From: Poecilobothrus nobilitatus
Lineage: Eukaryota > Arthropoda > Insecta > Diptera > Dolichopodidae
Reading direction: 5' to 3'
NCBI GenBank assembly: GCA_947095535.1
Contig: OX352773.1
Span: 132,413,393 to 132,477,392 of the forward strand
DNA length: 64,000 nucleotides
The notes beneath the pieces were generated by a model. That model did no database searches, had not been told where the DNA came from, and saw only the letters and a program-made list of their open reading frames with translations. Both the position numbers and the translations under genes were made by a program. This document shows positions 39,961 to 52,647 of this stretch, piece by piece (the first letter of the stretch is position 1; each line of letters starts with the position of its first letter).

Positions 39961-42620
39961 CTCCTCTACAATGTATTATTTGGTTTGCTGATTGGGGAAA
40001 TGGGAACAAAGGAATATAAATAAAGAAAATTGAGAAGTTACTGGATGTTGGGAGGATTGTTTAGATCAAAAATGTTGATGCTCTTCTTGAATTTAATTAT
40101 ATCATGCACTGTATAGTTTCCAATTTTTGAAAATAGCTATTATAGCTATTAAAGTAAGCTATTCAACATTCGCACTGTACACATTATAAAGAAATTTGTC
40201 TTTCGATTGAAATTTTTAAAGAAGCATCAAGATTTTCATATCTTCTGTAAAAGTTCTTAGATTAATTAAATATTTATAAAATAGAGTAAGTGCTTTAATG
40301 ACACATCAATGATCAAGTCGAGCCAATTCTCAAATTTATGCTTTGCACTATTCTAGACCTTATAAAAGATTTGTAGACAATTAGCAAATCTAAAGACGAA
40401 AAAAAGGTCTTAAAGCAATACAGGAAGCATAAAACTTTTGCTGCTTCATTAGCTATCCTAAATGGACCCGAACAATTTTTAGTTCAGTTCAATACCCAGA
40501 ATGTTCAGGCTTTCATTATGCTGCAAGATCTCATTGTGAAATGTGAAGTTAGGTATTACAGTATTTAATTTATGTGAGATTAGATAGTACTGTGTTTTGG
40601 AGATGTTAAAGTCGCTGTTAATTTTATCCCAATATGATGTTTTTGCTAAATAATTGTTTAGTTAACGTATACTGGAATTTTTTGTTGCCCAATTTGAAGG
40701 AGTGACGACAAAGAATTCGTAAATAGCAACAAGAGGGCTAATGAAAAGTCTTTAAAACTATGAACAGGATTTAATGGTAGAGATATTTCGTTGATGAAAA
40801 TCAGAACTAGGGTAGACGAGGGAACAGAGCCCTGAGGCGCTGCAGGATTTATTAAAAAATTGTCAAATGAAAAACAATGGACTACTACGCGGAATAATAT
40901 CAAAACTTAACGGTTGATATTTTGACAATAACGCAGAATGCCATAATTGGTCAAAAGTTTTGGAAATATCTAGAGCCACAACATCAAATTCCGAAAGGAG
41001 CTGGTGCTGAGATTTTCGCAAAGGCAGGTTTTGAGGTTACCTGCACTCATATTATCTGGCATGAATCAAACGCTTACTATCCAGATATTTGGTAAGCTTC
41101 CGATTTAGTATAGATTCCATAACTAAAGAACCAAAGTAATAGGAATAGGTCCATAATTAGAGGGATCGCTTCAATTACTTTTTTTTGGAATAGGATGAAC
41201 TTGCACAGTCTTCCAATGTTTGCGATATCTATTCGAAGCAAATGAAAAATGGAAGAGACAAATAGTGGTGCAGGTATTTTTGAGCTCCACGTCTGTAATT
41301 CCATCAGCCGGTGACTTTTTCGTATCCAGATTTCTTAAGGTTTTCTTCACCGCCCTTGTTCTAAAATAAATTTTGAAAAGAGAGCAGTCAACTTACAAAA
41401 GATGGGTTTGCTAATGGGTTGACAAGTGGAGTGATGAATTAAAAGCAAAATACTTGGTAAAGACATCTGTCTTCTCTTTCGATACAACGTGGCTGTATTC
41501 ATCAACAAGATGTGGAAAAGATGATCGACCAACTTCCCCTTTTAAACCTTTTGCAAACGTCCAGAAGGATTTAAAATTTTTCGTGAGATAAATAATATGG
41601 CGCCTCAATCGTCTGCTATACAAATACTTTTACAACGGTAACAACTCTCCTAGACCTGTTTCTGACCTCTATGTAGTTGATTCTAGATGACTCAAAACCA
41701 CTCCTTTTTTAAGGGTATAAAGCATTCAACTTTTTAGGCGTTGATTCTCTAGAAACCAAGATTTGTCCTTTTGCTAAAATTTTTTGGTAGAGCGAAGATT
41801 ATAGATCCTCATTCCCAACAGTATTCTTTCACTAATTGCATTTGGAGTAAAGTCAACGTTTTGGTTTCTAAAACACAAGGTTTTAAAGAAGTTATTTTAA
41901 CCTGACTATACCGCCACACTCTTTTTGGGAGCCGCCTTAGATGGTCAACGGAAACATGGTCCAGCCGGAAACTTGGATTCACCAAACAATAATCAAAACT
42001 CCCAGAGGGTAACCAGACACAATATTTTTCAAAGTGGGAGGACAAAAACAAATCTAGGGGTAAACGTATTGATCAACTCGATCTTGTGGGACCACTAACA
42101 AGTTATTTTAAGCAAAATAATGATGCGAGAGTTCAACTTATTTTCCAATTGAATTGTGGTACGAGGTGCTATTACTTGAAAACCTAAGCCAGCAAAATTT
42201 CGGCCTGAGTGTAAGACCAGAATTTCGTTTATGTGGTCGGAAATATTCTTAAACTCCAAAAAAGTTTCTGGTTAGTTTGCTTTTGGCGATATGTAAATAA
42301 AACAGAAAAATATAATACGGAGTTTGATCTAAATATATTGAATTGGAGCACTGGCAGTTATGTAGAATGCTGAAGGCAATATCGTTCTTATAAAGAATTT
42401 CTATTCGAGGCAGAAAGTACAACACAAATGAATAGTTTCGGATGACAAAGTTGTCGTCTGTTACATTCACCTGCCTTTCACAGAGTGCTGAAATAGTTTG
42501 TCTAAGTGAAAGGCGACCTTCTACGGCATGGAAATTAGTTTGAAGATCACGGATATTAGAAGAATCTATACGGAAATTGGTAATTTTAGAAAAGAAATTA
42601 AAACGATTATTATAATTTAT
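39961..42620 (-). mobile_element. Jockey-like LINE (copy D), minus strand, degraded
   Basis: Same family as copy A. From 42600 downward: endonuclease (RIEILYKNDIAF at 42249-42470; FDYCLVNPSFRLDHVSVDHL and RRLPKRVWRY at 41809-42051), linker (KNFKSFWTFAKGLKGEVGRS, then SFPHLVDEYS at 41411-41623), RT start (WSSKIPAP, 41077-41304), RT middle with APQGSVPSSTLVLIFINE (40658-40903), and the C-terminal tail down to about 39990, whose DNA (gatgctcttcttgaatttaa) matches the tail of copy A. The YADD block is not visible in the GSVP frame. Many frameshifts; not functional. Confidence 0.72.
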
Positions 42621-43530
42621 AAAAGAAAAAAAAAATATTTTATTCTTTCTTTTCTTCGTATCTACATAAATTTATTTGACCTATTTAAACCAACGTAAAC
42701 TTATAACTTAAAACGGAGTTGAGGGCTACTAACGCTAATTTTAAATTAAATTTCTAAAATTTATAAGAAAAAATATGAAAGATTTTTTTTTCTTTTTATT
42801 AATTAAAAGGAAATATGTAGTTAGAAAACAAAAAAAAAAAATTATTAAGCCAAAAGTTTTTTTATTTTTTCACGTAGAATCAGAACTTGCATCGAAAAGT
42901 ACGCGTTTAGAAATCTCAGTTTCAGTGAATTTCCGATCCTTTCCGGATTTTTAAAATATCACCAATCGATAGAACTCCCGATTTAGCTAATCATTTGTTT
43001 TTATATTTTAAACGACTAATTCCCCTTTTAAAAAGGTGATACGCATGGTCTGGACCATCCTGAATATCTATGTACTCTTATTATATATTTAAGTAACATA
43101 TACGATATGAATATATCTTTTGTATGTCATGCATGTATATATCAATATCGTACGTATAAGTTTTTCAAACAACCGTTACATTTTTATACATTTAAATTTT
43201 TTTTTGTGTTACTCATCATCCGCAACAATTTTAATTATTGACAGATACAAAAGCACAAAAACTTTAAAAAAGCTAAATATCACATAAATTCTTGTTCAAC
43301 AATTTTGTTTGAAAAATTTCGACTTGAAAAAGTTAGTTGTTTGAGAGCTGCTCGAAGTTTTGGTCGGATCTCAATCAAAAAAAGGAACTTAGAACATTCT
43401 TAGTTTTGAATAACTTAAATGAGAAAAAATATACCCACATGTTCCAAAATCCAATATATCATACATTATTACTAACAAAAGAGGTTTACGGGTTTACTAT
43501 AATGTTTATATAAAGTTAGTTTTATATAAA
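42621..43530. other. AT-rich stretch without recognised genes
   Basis: Nothing coding found. Includes long A and T runs and a pyrimidine-rich tract near 42780. Confidence 0.4.
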
Positions 43531-44840
43531 GGATGTTCAAAATTGAGGTATCATTTTGAATTTGCCGCCATTTTTTTTCTACCTGGAATTTTTATACGAG
43601 GTTTCTTTAGATATTCTTTAGATATATTCTAAATACATTCTGGTTAGTTAATATTGAACGTTACACGAAGGAACAACGTGTTTTTGTTATTACAACATTT
43701 TTTGAAAATGGTAAAAGTTTTCAAGATGTAATTAGGAAATTTCGAACAAAATTTGGTAGAGAAAATGCTTCAACAAATCGTGCCATCAAGCTAATGGTTA
43801 ATAAATTTCTAGAAACTGGATCTGTTCTTGATAACAGAGCCAACATTTATCAACGTAGTGGCCGTTCAACCGAGAATGTAGCAGCTGTGAGCAGAAGTGT
43901 TGAAGAAGATCCAAAAACTTCCATTCGTCATCGTTCGCAGCAATTAAACATCAAACCATCCACACTATTCAACACTTTGCATCGTGATCTCCATTTAAAG
44001 GCTTATAAGATCCACCTGACGCAAGAATTAAAACCAACTGACCTTGCATTACGTCGGCAATTCGTTTCTTGGGCAATCGAAAAACAAGAAGAAAATGAGA
44101 ATATTTTACAAAATAATCTTCACCGACGAAGCTCATTTCCAGCTCAATGGCTACGTCAATAAACAGAATTGCCGCATTTGGGGTGAAGAGAATCCAAGGG
44201 TTATCTGGTTGCTCTACAGTACAACCACAAAAAGTTACGGTTTGGTGTGGTTTGTGGTCAGGAGGAATCATCGGACCATATTTTTTTGAAAACGCAAATG
44301 GAAATGCGATTACGGTCAATGGAAATCGCTACAGGGAGATGATCCGAAGCTTTTTGTGGCGGGAAATTGATGATTTGGACGTAGAGAATATGTGGTTTCA
44401 ACAGGACGGTGCCACTTGCCACACAGCAAGAGAAACAATGGACCTTTTGAAGGAAAAGTTCGAAGATCGCATTATTTCTCGTAGAGGAGGAGTGATGTGG
44501 CCACCAAGATCGTGCGATTTGACACCGTTGGATTTTTTTTTGTGGGGTTTTGTGAAATCGAAAGTGTACAGCAATAATCCCACAACAATTCAAGAGCTTA
44601 AAAACAACATTATCGAGCAGATTTCAACCATTGAGAACAGTTTATTGAACAACGTGATTCAGAATTTTGGTAAAAGATTGGAAGCCTGCCGAAGTAGTAG
44701 AGGGGGCCACTTGGCCGACATAATTTTTCATTATTAACCGGAACCTATTTGTAATAAATTAAAATAAAAATATATTTAATATTTCAAAAAAAAAGTCTTT
44801 TTTCATTGAAATTAAAATGATACCTCAATTTTGAACACCC
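43531..44840 (+). mobile_element. mariner-like element with terminal inverted repeats
   Basis: About 1.31 kb. Left end GG-A-TGTTCAAAATTGAGG followed by tatcatttt, right end its inverse ending GAACACCC. TA follows the right end (44841-44842); on the left TA lies at 43527-43528, two bases before the repeat. A mariner/Tc1 transposase fills the interior. TA targeting and ORF content define the superfamily. Confidence 0.85.
43655..44737 (+). pseudogene. mariner-like transposase, frameshifted
   Basis: N-terminal helix-turn-helix reading from about 43655 (TKEQRVFVITTFFENGKSFQ, NASTNRAIKLMVNKFLETGS) in the frame of 43794-44162. A frame change near 44100 leads to [20 protein letters not shown] (first catalytic Asp in FTDE), and another near 44200 to [35 protein letters not shown] (second Asp) and RSCDLTPLDFFLWGFVKSKV (third Asp), stop at 44737. 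Spacing between the last two Asp fits DD34D-type. No ATG is visible before TKEQR. Catalytic residues survive; two frameshifts do not. Confidence 0.85.
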
Positions 44841-44842
44841 TA

Positions 44843-45130
44843 TTAGAAGTAAATCTTATTTGAGCTTAAAATTTAGAGATTAGTTGAGGTAAAAAAATAT
44901 AACAAGAAATATCATAATCGTACTCTTTAATATCAATATGATAATTTTTCATTTTCTTTTCAATTATTTTTTTATGGCGTTTTTTGTCTCTTTTAGAAAG
45001 ACGTTTTTTTAAAAAATATTTTAAATCTGAGAGATGATAATAGGAATAAAAGAAAAGAGAAAAAATATATATATATATATTTTTTCTCCTGTTAGTCCAC
45101 TTGGGAGCATAGGGCTTCAACTTGAAGTCT
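44843..45130. other. AT-rich spacer with (AT)n tract
   Basis: Includes an alternating AT run inside a perfect inverted repeat agaaaaaatat...atattttttct near 45057-45087. No gene. Confidence 0.4.
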
Positions 45131-46790
45131 TCATTCTTCTCTATTATTTGCTAATATTTCATCCCATGTTTTCCCGTATCTGCTCTTCCAGCACCGTTCT
45201 TCTCCATGTTGTGCTGGTTGTACCTCTTGACCTGGACCCACGTAGGGGATTCCAGATCAGCGCCACTCTTGTTATACAATTTGCTTTGTACTTTGGAGCC
45301 TATTTTATATTACTCCGGTTAGGATTTTATACATTGTGTTGAGTAATGTGATGCCTCTCCAATTATTGCAGTCAGATAGGTCGCCTTTCTTGGGGATTTT
45401 GACTATTAAACCTTTCTTCCATACTGTAGGGATTGTTTCACTTTCCCAAGAGTTTGCTATGTGGGGCTGAATGAGTTCAGCTGCTGTTTGTGGATCTAGT
45501 CTTAGGACTTCGCTGGGCAATCCGTCGTACCCGGCAGCTCTGTTGCTTTTCATCTTTAGTATGGTACCTTTAACTTCCAATATTGTTGAGGTGGAGCTGT
45601 TGTAGTATAATCTGTATCGCTATGTTTAATATTGTTCCTTGGTTGATGAATTTCTGTTGTAATTTGTATGATGCTGATTTCTTCGAAGTGCTCTTTCAAT
45701 CTCTGGGTTTGTTCATTGATTGTTGTAATTAGTTCCCCGTTGCGATTTCTTATTGGTTGATTGATTCTGCATGTTTGGCTAGTGAGTTTGCTGATGGAGT
45801 TATACACAGTCCTCATATCGTATTTATTTGCTGCAGTCTCAGCTTCTCGAGCTATTCTACCAAGATGTTTTCTTTTGTTCAAGGCTTCTTAATATTCCTA
45901 TTGGTACCCAGGATATTACCAATAAGAAAGGCAGCTGATTGCCTTAGGTTCCTGGACGTTACCTCCCATGCTTGTGTGGTGTTTTCTTGCATAGCGTCTT
46001 GTATAGGTGCGGTAGTGTTTACTCTTACAACTGGGTCTATGAGCTGCGACAGAATTATTCTTGCTGAGGGGCGCTGTATTTCGTTATCTGTGCTATACCT
46101 CAGTTTGATCTGGAGATCTGCAGTTATTAGTTCATGATCACTGTGTATATTGCATCTCTTCTATTCCGCACATCCATGAGTGAGTTACTCCACATCTTGC
46201 TGAGGCATATATGATCAATTGGTTCACTCACTCTGCCGCCTGGTGATACCCATGTGTACTTATGAATACCTTATGCCACCATAAATATTGTGCCGCATTA
46301 CCATGCGGTTTGTTGGACATATCTCCACGAGTCTATTGCCATTATTGTTTCTTGAACCTAATCCATGTTTGCCCATGACGACTTCCAAATTCGTCTTGTG
46401 ACCGATTTGAGCATTGCAGTCACCGGTTAGTATTATTATATCCCCTCTTCCGGTGTTATTGAGGGTGCTGCTTAGCTGATTCTAGAACTTGTCTTTTCTT
46501 CCATTTCTGCGTTTCCAATTCGTGCCTAATACAGACTGATTGATATGTGTCTGACTGTACCTCGTAAACGTGCCGTGATAAATCTGTCAGCGATTGTTTT
46601 CCAAGAGACGTGATCTTCGTGATTGGTATTCCTACTTCACTTTCACTCCATACTTCTGTACCACTGAATAGAATTATATGGCCGTTATTTCTTGAATCCG
46701 CGTAGAATTTAAGTTTCACAAGGAATTAGCCTATCGCAACCGATCCTAGTTTTTTGCTAGGCATACTCGATATTTTGGTCTATATATTTT
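45131..46790 (-). mobile_element. RTE-like non-LTR retrotransposon fragment, minus strand
   Basis: Reads from about 46790 down. 46719-46456 gives the start of an AP endonuclease-type ORF (FADxR-like, then TKITSLGKQSLTDLSRHVYE). 46440-46140 is frame-broken endonuclease (NGNRLVEICPTN; IGHKTNLEVVMGKHG). 45882-45556 is the linker (YDMRTVYNSISKLTSQTCRI). 45580-45305 carries RT blocks ILKMKSNRAAGYDGLPSEVL, VWKKGLIVKIPKKGDLSDC, NWRGITLLNTMYKIL. Everything beyond that RT block is missing. The KGDLSDCNNWRGITLL phrase is characteristic of RTE-type and related insect elements. Confidence 0.75.
45305..45882 (-). pseudogene. RTE-like ORF: linker and RT start
   Basis: Two overlapping frames (45556-45882 and 45305-45580). 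The RT part is well conserved (AAGYDGLPSEVL for block 1, IPKKGDLSDCNNWRGITLL for block 2), ending where the element is truncated. No catalytic YADD remains. The overlap implies a frameshift near 45560. Confidence 0.7.
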
Positions 46791-46799
46791 ATAATAATA

Positions 46800-47540
46800 A
46801 TAATAACATTTTAGAATATGGAGTATTGCTAGTTAATTATATTTGTGAGTTATAGGCATAGAGTGAAAATTATTCTGTTATTATATTATTACTATTTTTA
46901 TATTTAGAGTATCTGTGAGTTATAGGTATAAAGTGAAAATTCATATATGTAATAGTTATAAATATTCGATATGAGAATTATATTAATATTAATTTCTATG
47001 TTAAGGTACTCCCCATCAGGAATCGAACCCGAGATCACCAGTTAGGCTACGGAGGGAGGAAAAAAAAAGAATTAATCGGTTTTATGAAAAAGAGAATTTT
47101 GTTATTTTCAATTTTTTTCCCATTCCTTTAAATTGATTTTTTTAATTTTTGTCTCTTTCATAAAAGTATATTTTTATACACATTGTATCAGAAGGAAGAA
47201 AAATTAAATGTTTTTAATTTTAGTACATAAACTGGTGCACTGAAAATTGTTTAATATTAAATTATTGTGAAGTGTGTAAAAAAATTTTAATGAAGACATG
47301 GGAGAAAAACTGTTTAGCATGCGAGGAAAAAAAATATTTAGAATTTAAATTTTTTTGATTACCAATTGATAATGAAAGGTAATTTGATAAATATTTATTA
47401 AATTCAATACAAAAATTATTTTTTTATTTTTCAAAATTTTATTATTTAAAAATAAATATATAACATGAAATAACAATTTCAAAATCGGTATTTTATAATT
47501 TAAAAGTCGAATCTGATTATAAAAATATATCTTTAATAGG
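46800..47540. other. AT-rich stretch containing a tRNA-like relic
   Basis: No coding signal. Two near-repeats of the phrase gagttataggcatagagtgaaaatt (46849 and 46916). The tRNA-like piece at 47006-47058 is listed separately. Confidence 0.4.
47006..47058 (-). pseudogene. tRNA-like relic or truncated tRNA-derived SINE
   Basis: On the minus strand the segment contains TAGCCTAACTGG (fits a pol III A box) and GGTTCGATTCC (exact B box), and ends with GATGGGGAG that can pair with CTCCC at the start. The two boxes are only about 8 nt apart, too close for a working tRNA, so the anticodon arm and variable region seem deleted. Confidence 0.45.
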
Positions 47541-47974
47541 ACAAAACGTATTTATTTTATTATCGGGTTTGGATATTAAGAAAAAGCATAGAGCATCACA
47601 AATGCAAATTGGAGCTAAGTAAAGAATCAAGCATTTCTACAGTGTTCATAGATTTTAAACAATATGAAAATTGTGGATTAGTTAGGTCTTCAGAATTTAT
47701 GAATAATTTAGCAGTTTTAGAAAATACATTTTTTAATAATTTTTATAATATTTGTGTAGAAAAAAATTATAGAAGTAAACTTTTTGAATTGTTACAAAAT
47801 GATTTTAACTACAATTGTTGTAGTAGACAAGAACATTTTTATTTTGTTGAGCTGTACATTAGAGTAAGAATTTATAATATAATTAAAAATTTTAACAAAA
47901 ATAAGAAAACCTATAACAAAAGACATAAAAAATTAAGTGTAAGTAATACAAATATAAAATTACCTACCTATTAA
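47540..47974 (+). pseudogene. P-like transposase C-terminal fragment
   Basis: Open frame 47609-47974 (121 codons). Features: YENCGLVRSSEFMNNLAVLE (compare GGLxxPS...LE in P-like C-termini), then CCSRQEHFYFVELYIRVRIY and a basic end NKRHKKLSVSNTN. The Y-I-R-V-R-I-Y plus RHKKL ending is common to the C-terminus of P/THAP9-type transposases. The catalytic core is not next to it. The ATG at 47609 is probably internal. Confidence 0.55.
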
Positions 47975-48690
47975 AAATGTTAAAATATAATAATAATCAA
48001 AAATCGTTCTTTTTTGTATACTCTGTACCTATAACAAATGTTTCAGATCCCGATAATTCCATATATTTTTTATAGCTTTCCTTTTGTTATTATGAAGTTA
48101 ACTTGTTATTACATATTAAGTATTTCTTTAAAAATATTTTTTTTTCCCTAAAAAAAATTTACGAATAACAATACCAATGTTATGAGAAAAGTTAGTAAAA
48201 TGGACTAAGTGTTTATTTTTTCCTAAATATAACAAGCAGTAGACACGCTGTTGATTGGTCATAGTTCATACCAATAATATTGTTTACTTTTTCAGCAACA
48301 ACCTATTTTTGACTACATATTTTATTTATTTATATTACAAATCACATAGGGTAATATAATATTACAAAACAATCGGTTACGAAGGCCGTTATGGTTTGAA
48401 CACTATTATTAATTTATACATTAATATTATTTATTTTGTTCATATTATATATTTACACTGTGTTTTTTTAGCCAGGAGTATTTGTTTTCAATTAATAAAA
48501 CTTTTTGCCTGTGCTGGAATTGGACCCGTACTCTCTCAGTTAATAAGCCGGGTGTTTAACCACTGGTGGCCTATATATAGGCCCCTAATATATTTTATAT
48601 AAATTATAATTAAACTACGTCGTATGAAAATAAAAGGTCTGAACACAAATACAACACACAAAAGTAGTTTTAATGAAAATATTTCTTGAC
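47975..48690. other. AT-rich stretch with a possible tRNA-derived SINE
   Basis: 48505-48590 on the minus strand has a tRNA-like look: TGGTTAAACACCCGG near a 5' side, then GGGTCCAATTCC (B-box-like) about 30 nt later, the normal spacing. The rest is AT-rich. The stem structure is not convincing. Confidence 0.35.
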
Positions 48691-49179
48691 TGAAACTGCA
48701 TACAAGTCTAAACTGACATACAAGTCTAAATATGACATTTATATGATTTTTGAGAAAGCAGAGCAGTTAATTTGCTAGATTTGTTGTATATATTCTATTT
48801 CATTCTCTAATTTGAAAATTCTGTTTTCATACTCTTCATTAAATCGTTGTGGTCCATTGTTCTTGTTATATATTTTATTTCAGTACCTAATGCGTCGACT
48901 TAACCTCTAATCGGTCTTATATGTGGTTTTATGCTACGTATTTTCTTTTGAAGTAGGTCGAAGTTATTATTCTCTAAGCGTATTTTAGAAGTGAGTTATT
49001 ATAGAATTTATCCAATTGGACCATTAAATTTACTTCATTCAGTCTTTGAAATATTTTATGATTCTCTCATATGTTCTTTTAAAAAGGAAAAGAAAAAAAT
49101 GATATAGTCTAGACTCTAGGTAGAGTACACAGATCTTATTCTAGTCGTTTAAAATACTATTCAAGTCTTTAAAAAGTTG

Positions 49180-49330
49180 CGGGTGCCATTTTCAATCCAA
49201 AAGATATTCGCAAAAATTCGTAGTGTCCATTTTGGACACTAAAAGTGGTTTTGTAAATGTCCTGTTTGTCAATTTCTATTTCGTGAAATCCTTTTGTTAG
49301 GTTTACGATTCGATTACGATTCACCATTTT
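49180..49330 (-). pseudogene. gypsy reverse transcriptase fragment
   Basis: One clean reading of about 50 codons covering RT blocks 3 and 4 ([11 protein letters not shown] with the first catalytic Asp altered from the usual DL to NL at the start of the block; [15 protein letters not shown]). It ends in a stop right after the block. The YxDD box is not seen downstream. Confidence 0.7.
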
Positions 49331-50781
49331 TCTCATCAATGGGGTTCGTCTCCTTGGGAACTGACCAAACCGGTACTGAAAACGAGGGTTACTATGGCGA
49401 ATGATAGCCGTTGTAATATCTCCTTAATTTGATTTGCACAGAATTTAGTATATATTGGGTAATGGTTCCTTTTCTATTAGATGGTCTATTCTAATTTGGT
49501 GTAACAAAGATTTTCCATTATTTTTTTCTAAGATATTAAAATTTTGTTCTGTTACAATTTGTTTTAAAATTGATTTTAAATTTATAATTTGCAATTTATT
49601 GTATTTTTTTGTGACAGGTACCTACGTGCTAACCGGTATATACTACGAAAGTAGGATATACTTACTATAGGTTTAAAACGAAACATTACGTAATTTTATG
49701 CATTATATATTCCTTCGTTTATGGTTAAGGTACCGTACACACTCTACAGATTTCTGCTCTTTGACATATGCTAACCCATATTTTTAAGGTACACGGGATT
49801 AGTTAGTTTAAAGTTTCTACTTTTTCCTATTTTATATGAATATTAATTTTATTTAAGTTGAAAATATAAATTAATTTTCTTATTGTCTTTTAAAGTAAGT
49901 ACTAACTTGTTTACTAAGTTGATTTTTGCTTTTAGCGGTATTAATATAATATTACCAATCATGTCATTATAGTGGTCGTCAAATTTGAAAATGTAAATTT
50001 ACCTATCTTAATTCCTTGAAGAGAGGGATTACAACTTTTTCTTTGAATTTAGCTTCTTAATTTATTGTTTTGAATTGCGTATCAGAAGTTTGTGGTTCTA
50101 TAAATTTGGGATAACAGATATTGGATTTTATTATAGAATGTGTTGTATCAATGAATTTTTAAGGTTTAGTTTTGTTTTCAATTATGATATAGGAAAGTGG
50201 GCTGTTTAGCTCTGTAAATAAAAATTTTGAAGGTTTTGATCTGTATTATGTTTTTGCCCTGTTCTTATTTCATGGGTATTTATGTCCATAGATTCTGGTA
50301 AAGGTATTTGATTATTAGAATATGAATTGTTGTTATTATGATATTATTGGAATTTCTATTAAATGGCTTTTCGTGTAGTTGATTGCTATTTTGAGAAAAG
50401 TTTTTATACTATTGTGAAAATGTGAATATGGAATGGAATATTGGTTTTGGCGATATTGAATTCTTTGATTTTGGAATGTATTGCTCCTATCATTAAAATT
50501 AGATTTCTATTGGGATAAAAAAATTTATACCTAAAATTCTTATTTGTGCTATTACTATTACTGTTGTTAAACCTATTCTCTTTATTGTTGTAATATCTAT
50601 TATCATTATAGTTATTATTCCTATTATTTTTATTGTGATTTTTTACAAATTTGTTGCTTTTGTTACTTATTATTTGAATTATTTTGCCTTTGTTTAATTT
50701 AGGAGTAAGTCTTTTGAGAATTTGAAAAAGAAGTATAACCTGCGAATAGTATATCCATTGCCTATTCTTTAGGTTTCAGGA

Positions 50782-50985
50782 TTACGAATGCATTGGTTCG
50801 GGAATTTTATGTTTAAATACGGTGACAGCAGAACTTTTATTGTTATCTATTTTGAAATTATATAAATCAACGCAATTTTTCTCAAATACTACTACTCGTA
50901 ATTGGTCAAATAGTTCTTCTAAACTTGATTTATCACGAAGATTGTAAATTAAAATTTTTTTTAATTTCAAGCCACGAAGTAACAT
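50782..50985 (-). pseudogene. gypsy gag fragment
   Basis: 67 codons with a gag-like helical pattern (LKKILIYNLRDKSSLEELFD). Followed (lower coordinates) by an Asn/Arg-rich stretch where a zinc knuckle region would be. No CCHC was identified. Confidence 0.5.
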
Positions 50986-51100
50986 GAATATTTATTTCAA
51001 TAACCTCTTGCGCTCTGCCACAAAGTTTAGATTTGATTAGGTCCCAAAATATACTTTGAGATAATTCATTATATTTTAATATAATTGGACTTTTTTTTTA

Positions 51101-51394
51101 TATAATTTTATCTAGTTTAGCTAGATATTTTAGGGACAATACTTAAATCTAAAGGAGATGTCACGTTTAATTTAATGGTTTTATTAAAGGAAGTTTGCAT
51201 TAAAGGATTACTATATATTAGTTAAATATTTAATACTTACTATATACATATGTAGGTTGATATAAAAGAACTAATTTCGTTTATTTCTTTAATAGTTTTA
51301 ATAGACTTTAAAAACAAATTAAATTCCTTAATTTTTCTATGCTTATGTATTTTAAAGAACCAAACTATTTTTAGACAATACGTTTATTTATTTA
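51101..51394. other. AT-rich spacer
   Basis: No feature recognised. Confidence 0.35.
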
Positions 51395-51948
51395 GGGAAT
51401 TCTTCCATATAGGTCGCTCGAGCTTTTAAAATGACGTGATCACATAACGGTTATTTATAACGTCACGGCTCCGAATATAGTAGTTATTAGTGGCGGATTT
51501 GCCATCTAGCGGCAGAAAAATGCATTACAAAATTTTCTTAACATTTTGTACTATTTTAATTAAACCGTTACATTTTTTCCATAAGACAATAAACTGGAAC
51601 CATTTTATATAATATTGTAGAGCATAATACTGTCATTAACATACTTCTTGTTTCATCTTAATCGGTACTGCAGTTTCTAAGATATTGCAGTTCAAAATGG
51701 GAATTTAAAAAAAAAAATACCAACTTTAAAAAAAATCATTATACATGTGGAATTTTCAAAGCCACATAGGATATTTATTATTATTATTATATTATAAACA
51801 GTTAAGAAAATGTTGTAATGAATTTTTCCGCCGCTAGATGGCAAACCCGGTACTTATGGCTATTATATTCGGAACCGTGATATCATAAAGTACCGTTATG
51901 TGATGACGTCATTTTAAAAGCTCGAGCGACCTATATGGAAGTATACCC
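51395..51948. mobile_element. MITE with long inverted repeats
   Basis: 554 bp. Ends GGG-A-AT-T-CTTCCATATAGG and the inverse CCTATATGG-AAG-TATACCC. Complementary arms of about 150 bp (gctcgagc, cgcc(g/a)ctagatggcaaa, and so on). The flanks tttattta (51387-51394) and tttatttt (51949-51956) match at seven of eight bases, fitting an 8-bp target duplication. No coding capacity. Superfamily unclear; hAT or P would fit 8 bp. Confidence 0.75.
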
Positions 51949-52503
51949 TTTATTTTTTTCTTCTTATTTTTCTGTTATTTATAATTCAATTAAAACGTTT
52001 TTCTTGTTTATTGAGGATTACCTGCAATTTATTTTACCAAACCAAAACAACTTTGAGCATTAATATCGATCACAACTTCAGTATAAACATTGTACAACAC
52101 TTGGGAATTTTATCTCCAAATTACTAATTTATATACAAAATGTAACATAATTCCTTATCCTTTTTCGTGTTTATAATGCTTATAATGTTATAAATGTTTA
52201 TAATATCAGTAAAATTAAACAACAAATAGGTATCAATTTGAAAATACAGCCAAAATCTCTCTTGGCGACGTTTCAGTTTGCGTTTTTTCATATTGCGACG
52301 CAAACAATTTCCAAAAAACTTTATATTAATTTTATTTGATTTTTGTAGAAAAAAATGAAATTTTGATGTTTTTGTTATTTAAATACAACCGTTTAAAAGG
52401 TGATGACAATACGCGCCGCGATTTTAGTCGCTCTTTGTGCTTATTTTAATTCTTTTTTTTTTCATATTTTAAAAAGAAAGAAATTTTTCATATTTTAATA
52501 CAA
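51949..52503. other. AT-rich spacer between MITE and Helitron
   Basis: No gene or repeat recognised. Confidence 0.35.
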
Positions 52504-52647
52504 TCTTAATATATAAAATCGTTGGTGCGTTTGTGTGAAACCGCATTACGCCTAAACCAATCGTCATATTAAAGTCATATTTACAACGTATGTTCATTTG
52601 GTGCTCCGGATGGTTTTATTTTTTATTTATTTTTTTGTAGGTGGCGC

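Larger units (their letters stand above)
48700..51100 (-). mobile_element. gypsy-type LTR retrotransposon remnant, minus strand
   Basis: Gag at 50985-50782 (LRDKSSLEELFDQLRVVVFE, then NFKIDNNKSSAVTVFKHKIP), an Asn-rich gag tail at about 50770-50500, and reverse transcriptase at 49330-49180 ([20 protein letters not shown], then [18 protein letters not shown]). That is the order gag to pol on the minus strand. The protease area is not recognisable, and no LTR was found. Highly degraded. Confidence 0.65.

Noticed and set aside
44258..44593. Minus-strand ORFs across the mariner element
   Set aside because: Antisense shadows of the transposase.
45757..46137. Plus-strand ORF across the RTE-like element
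   Set aside because: Antisense shadow; the minus strand carries the RT and linker blocks.
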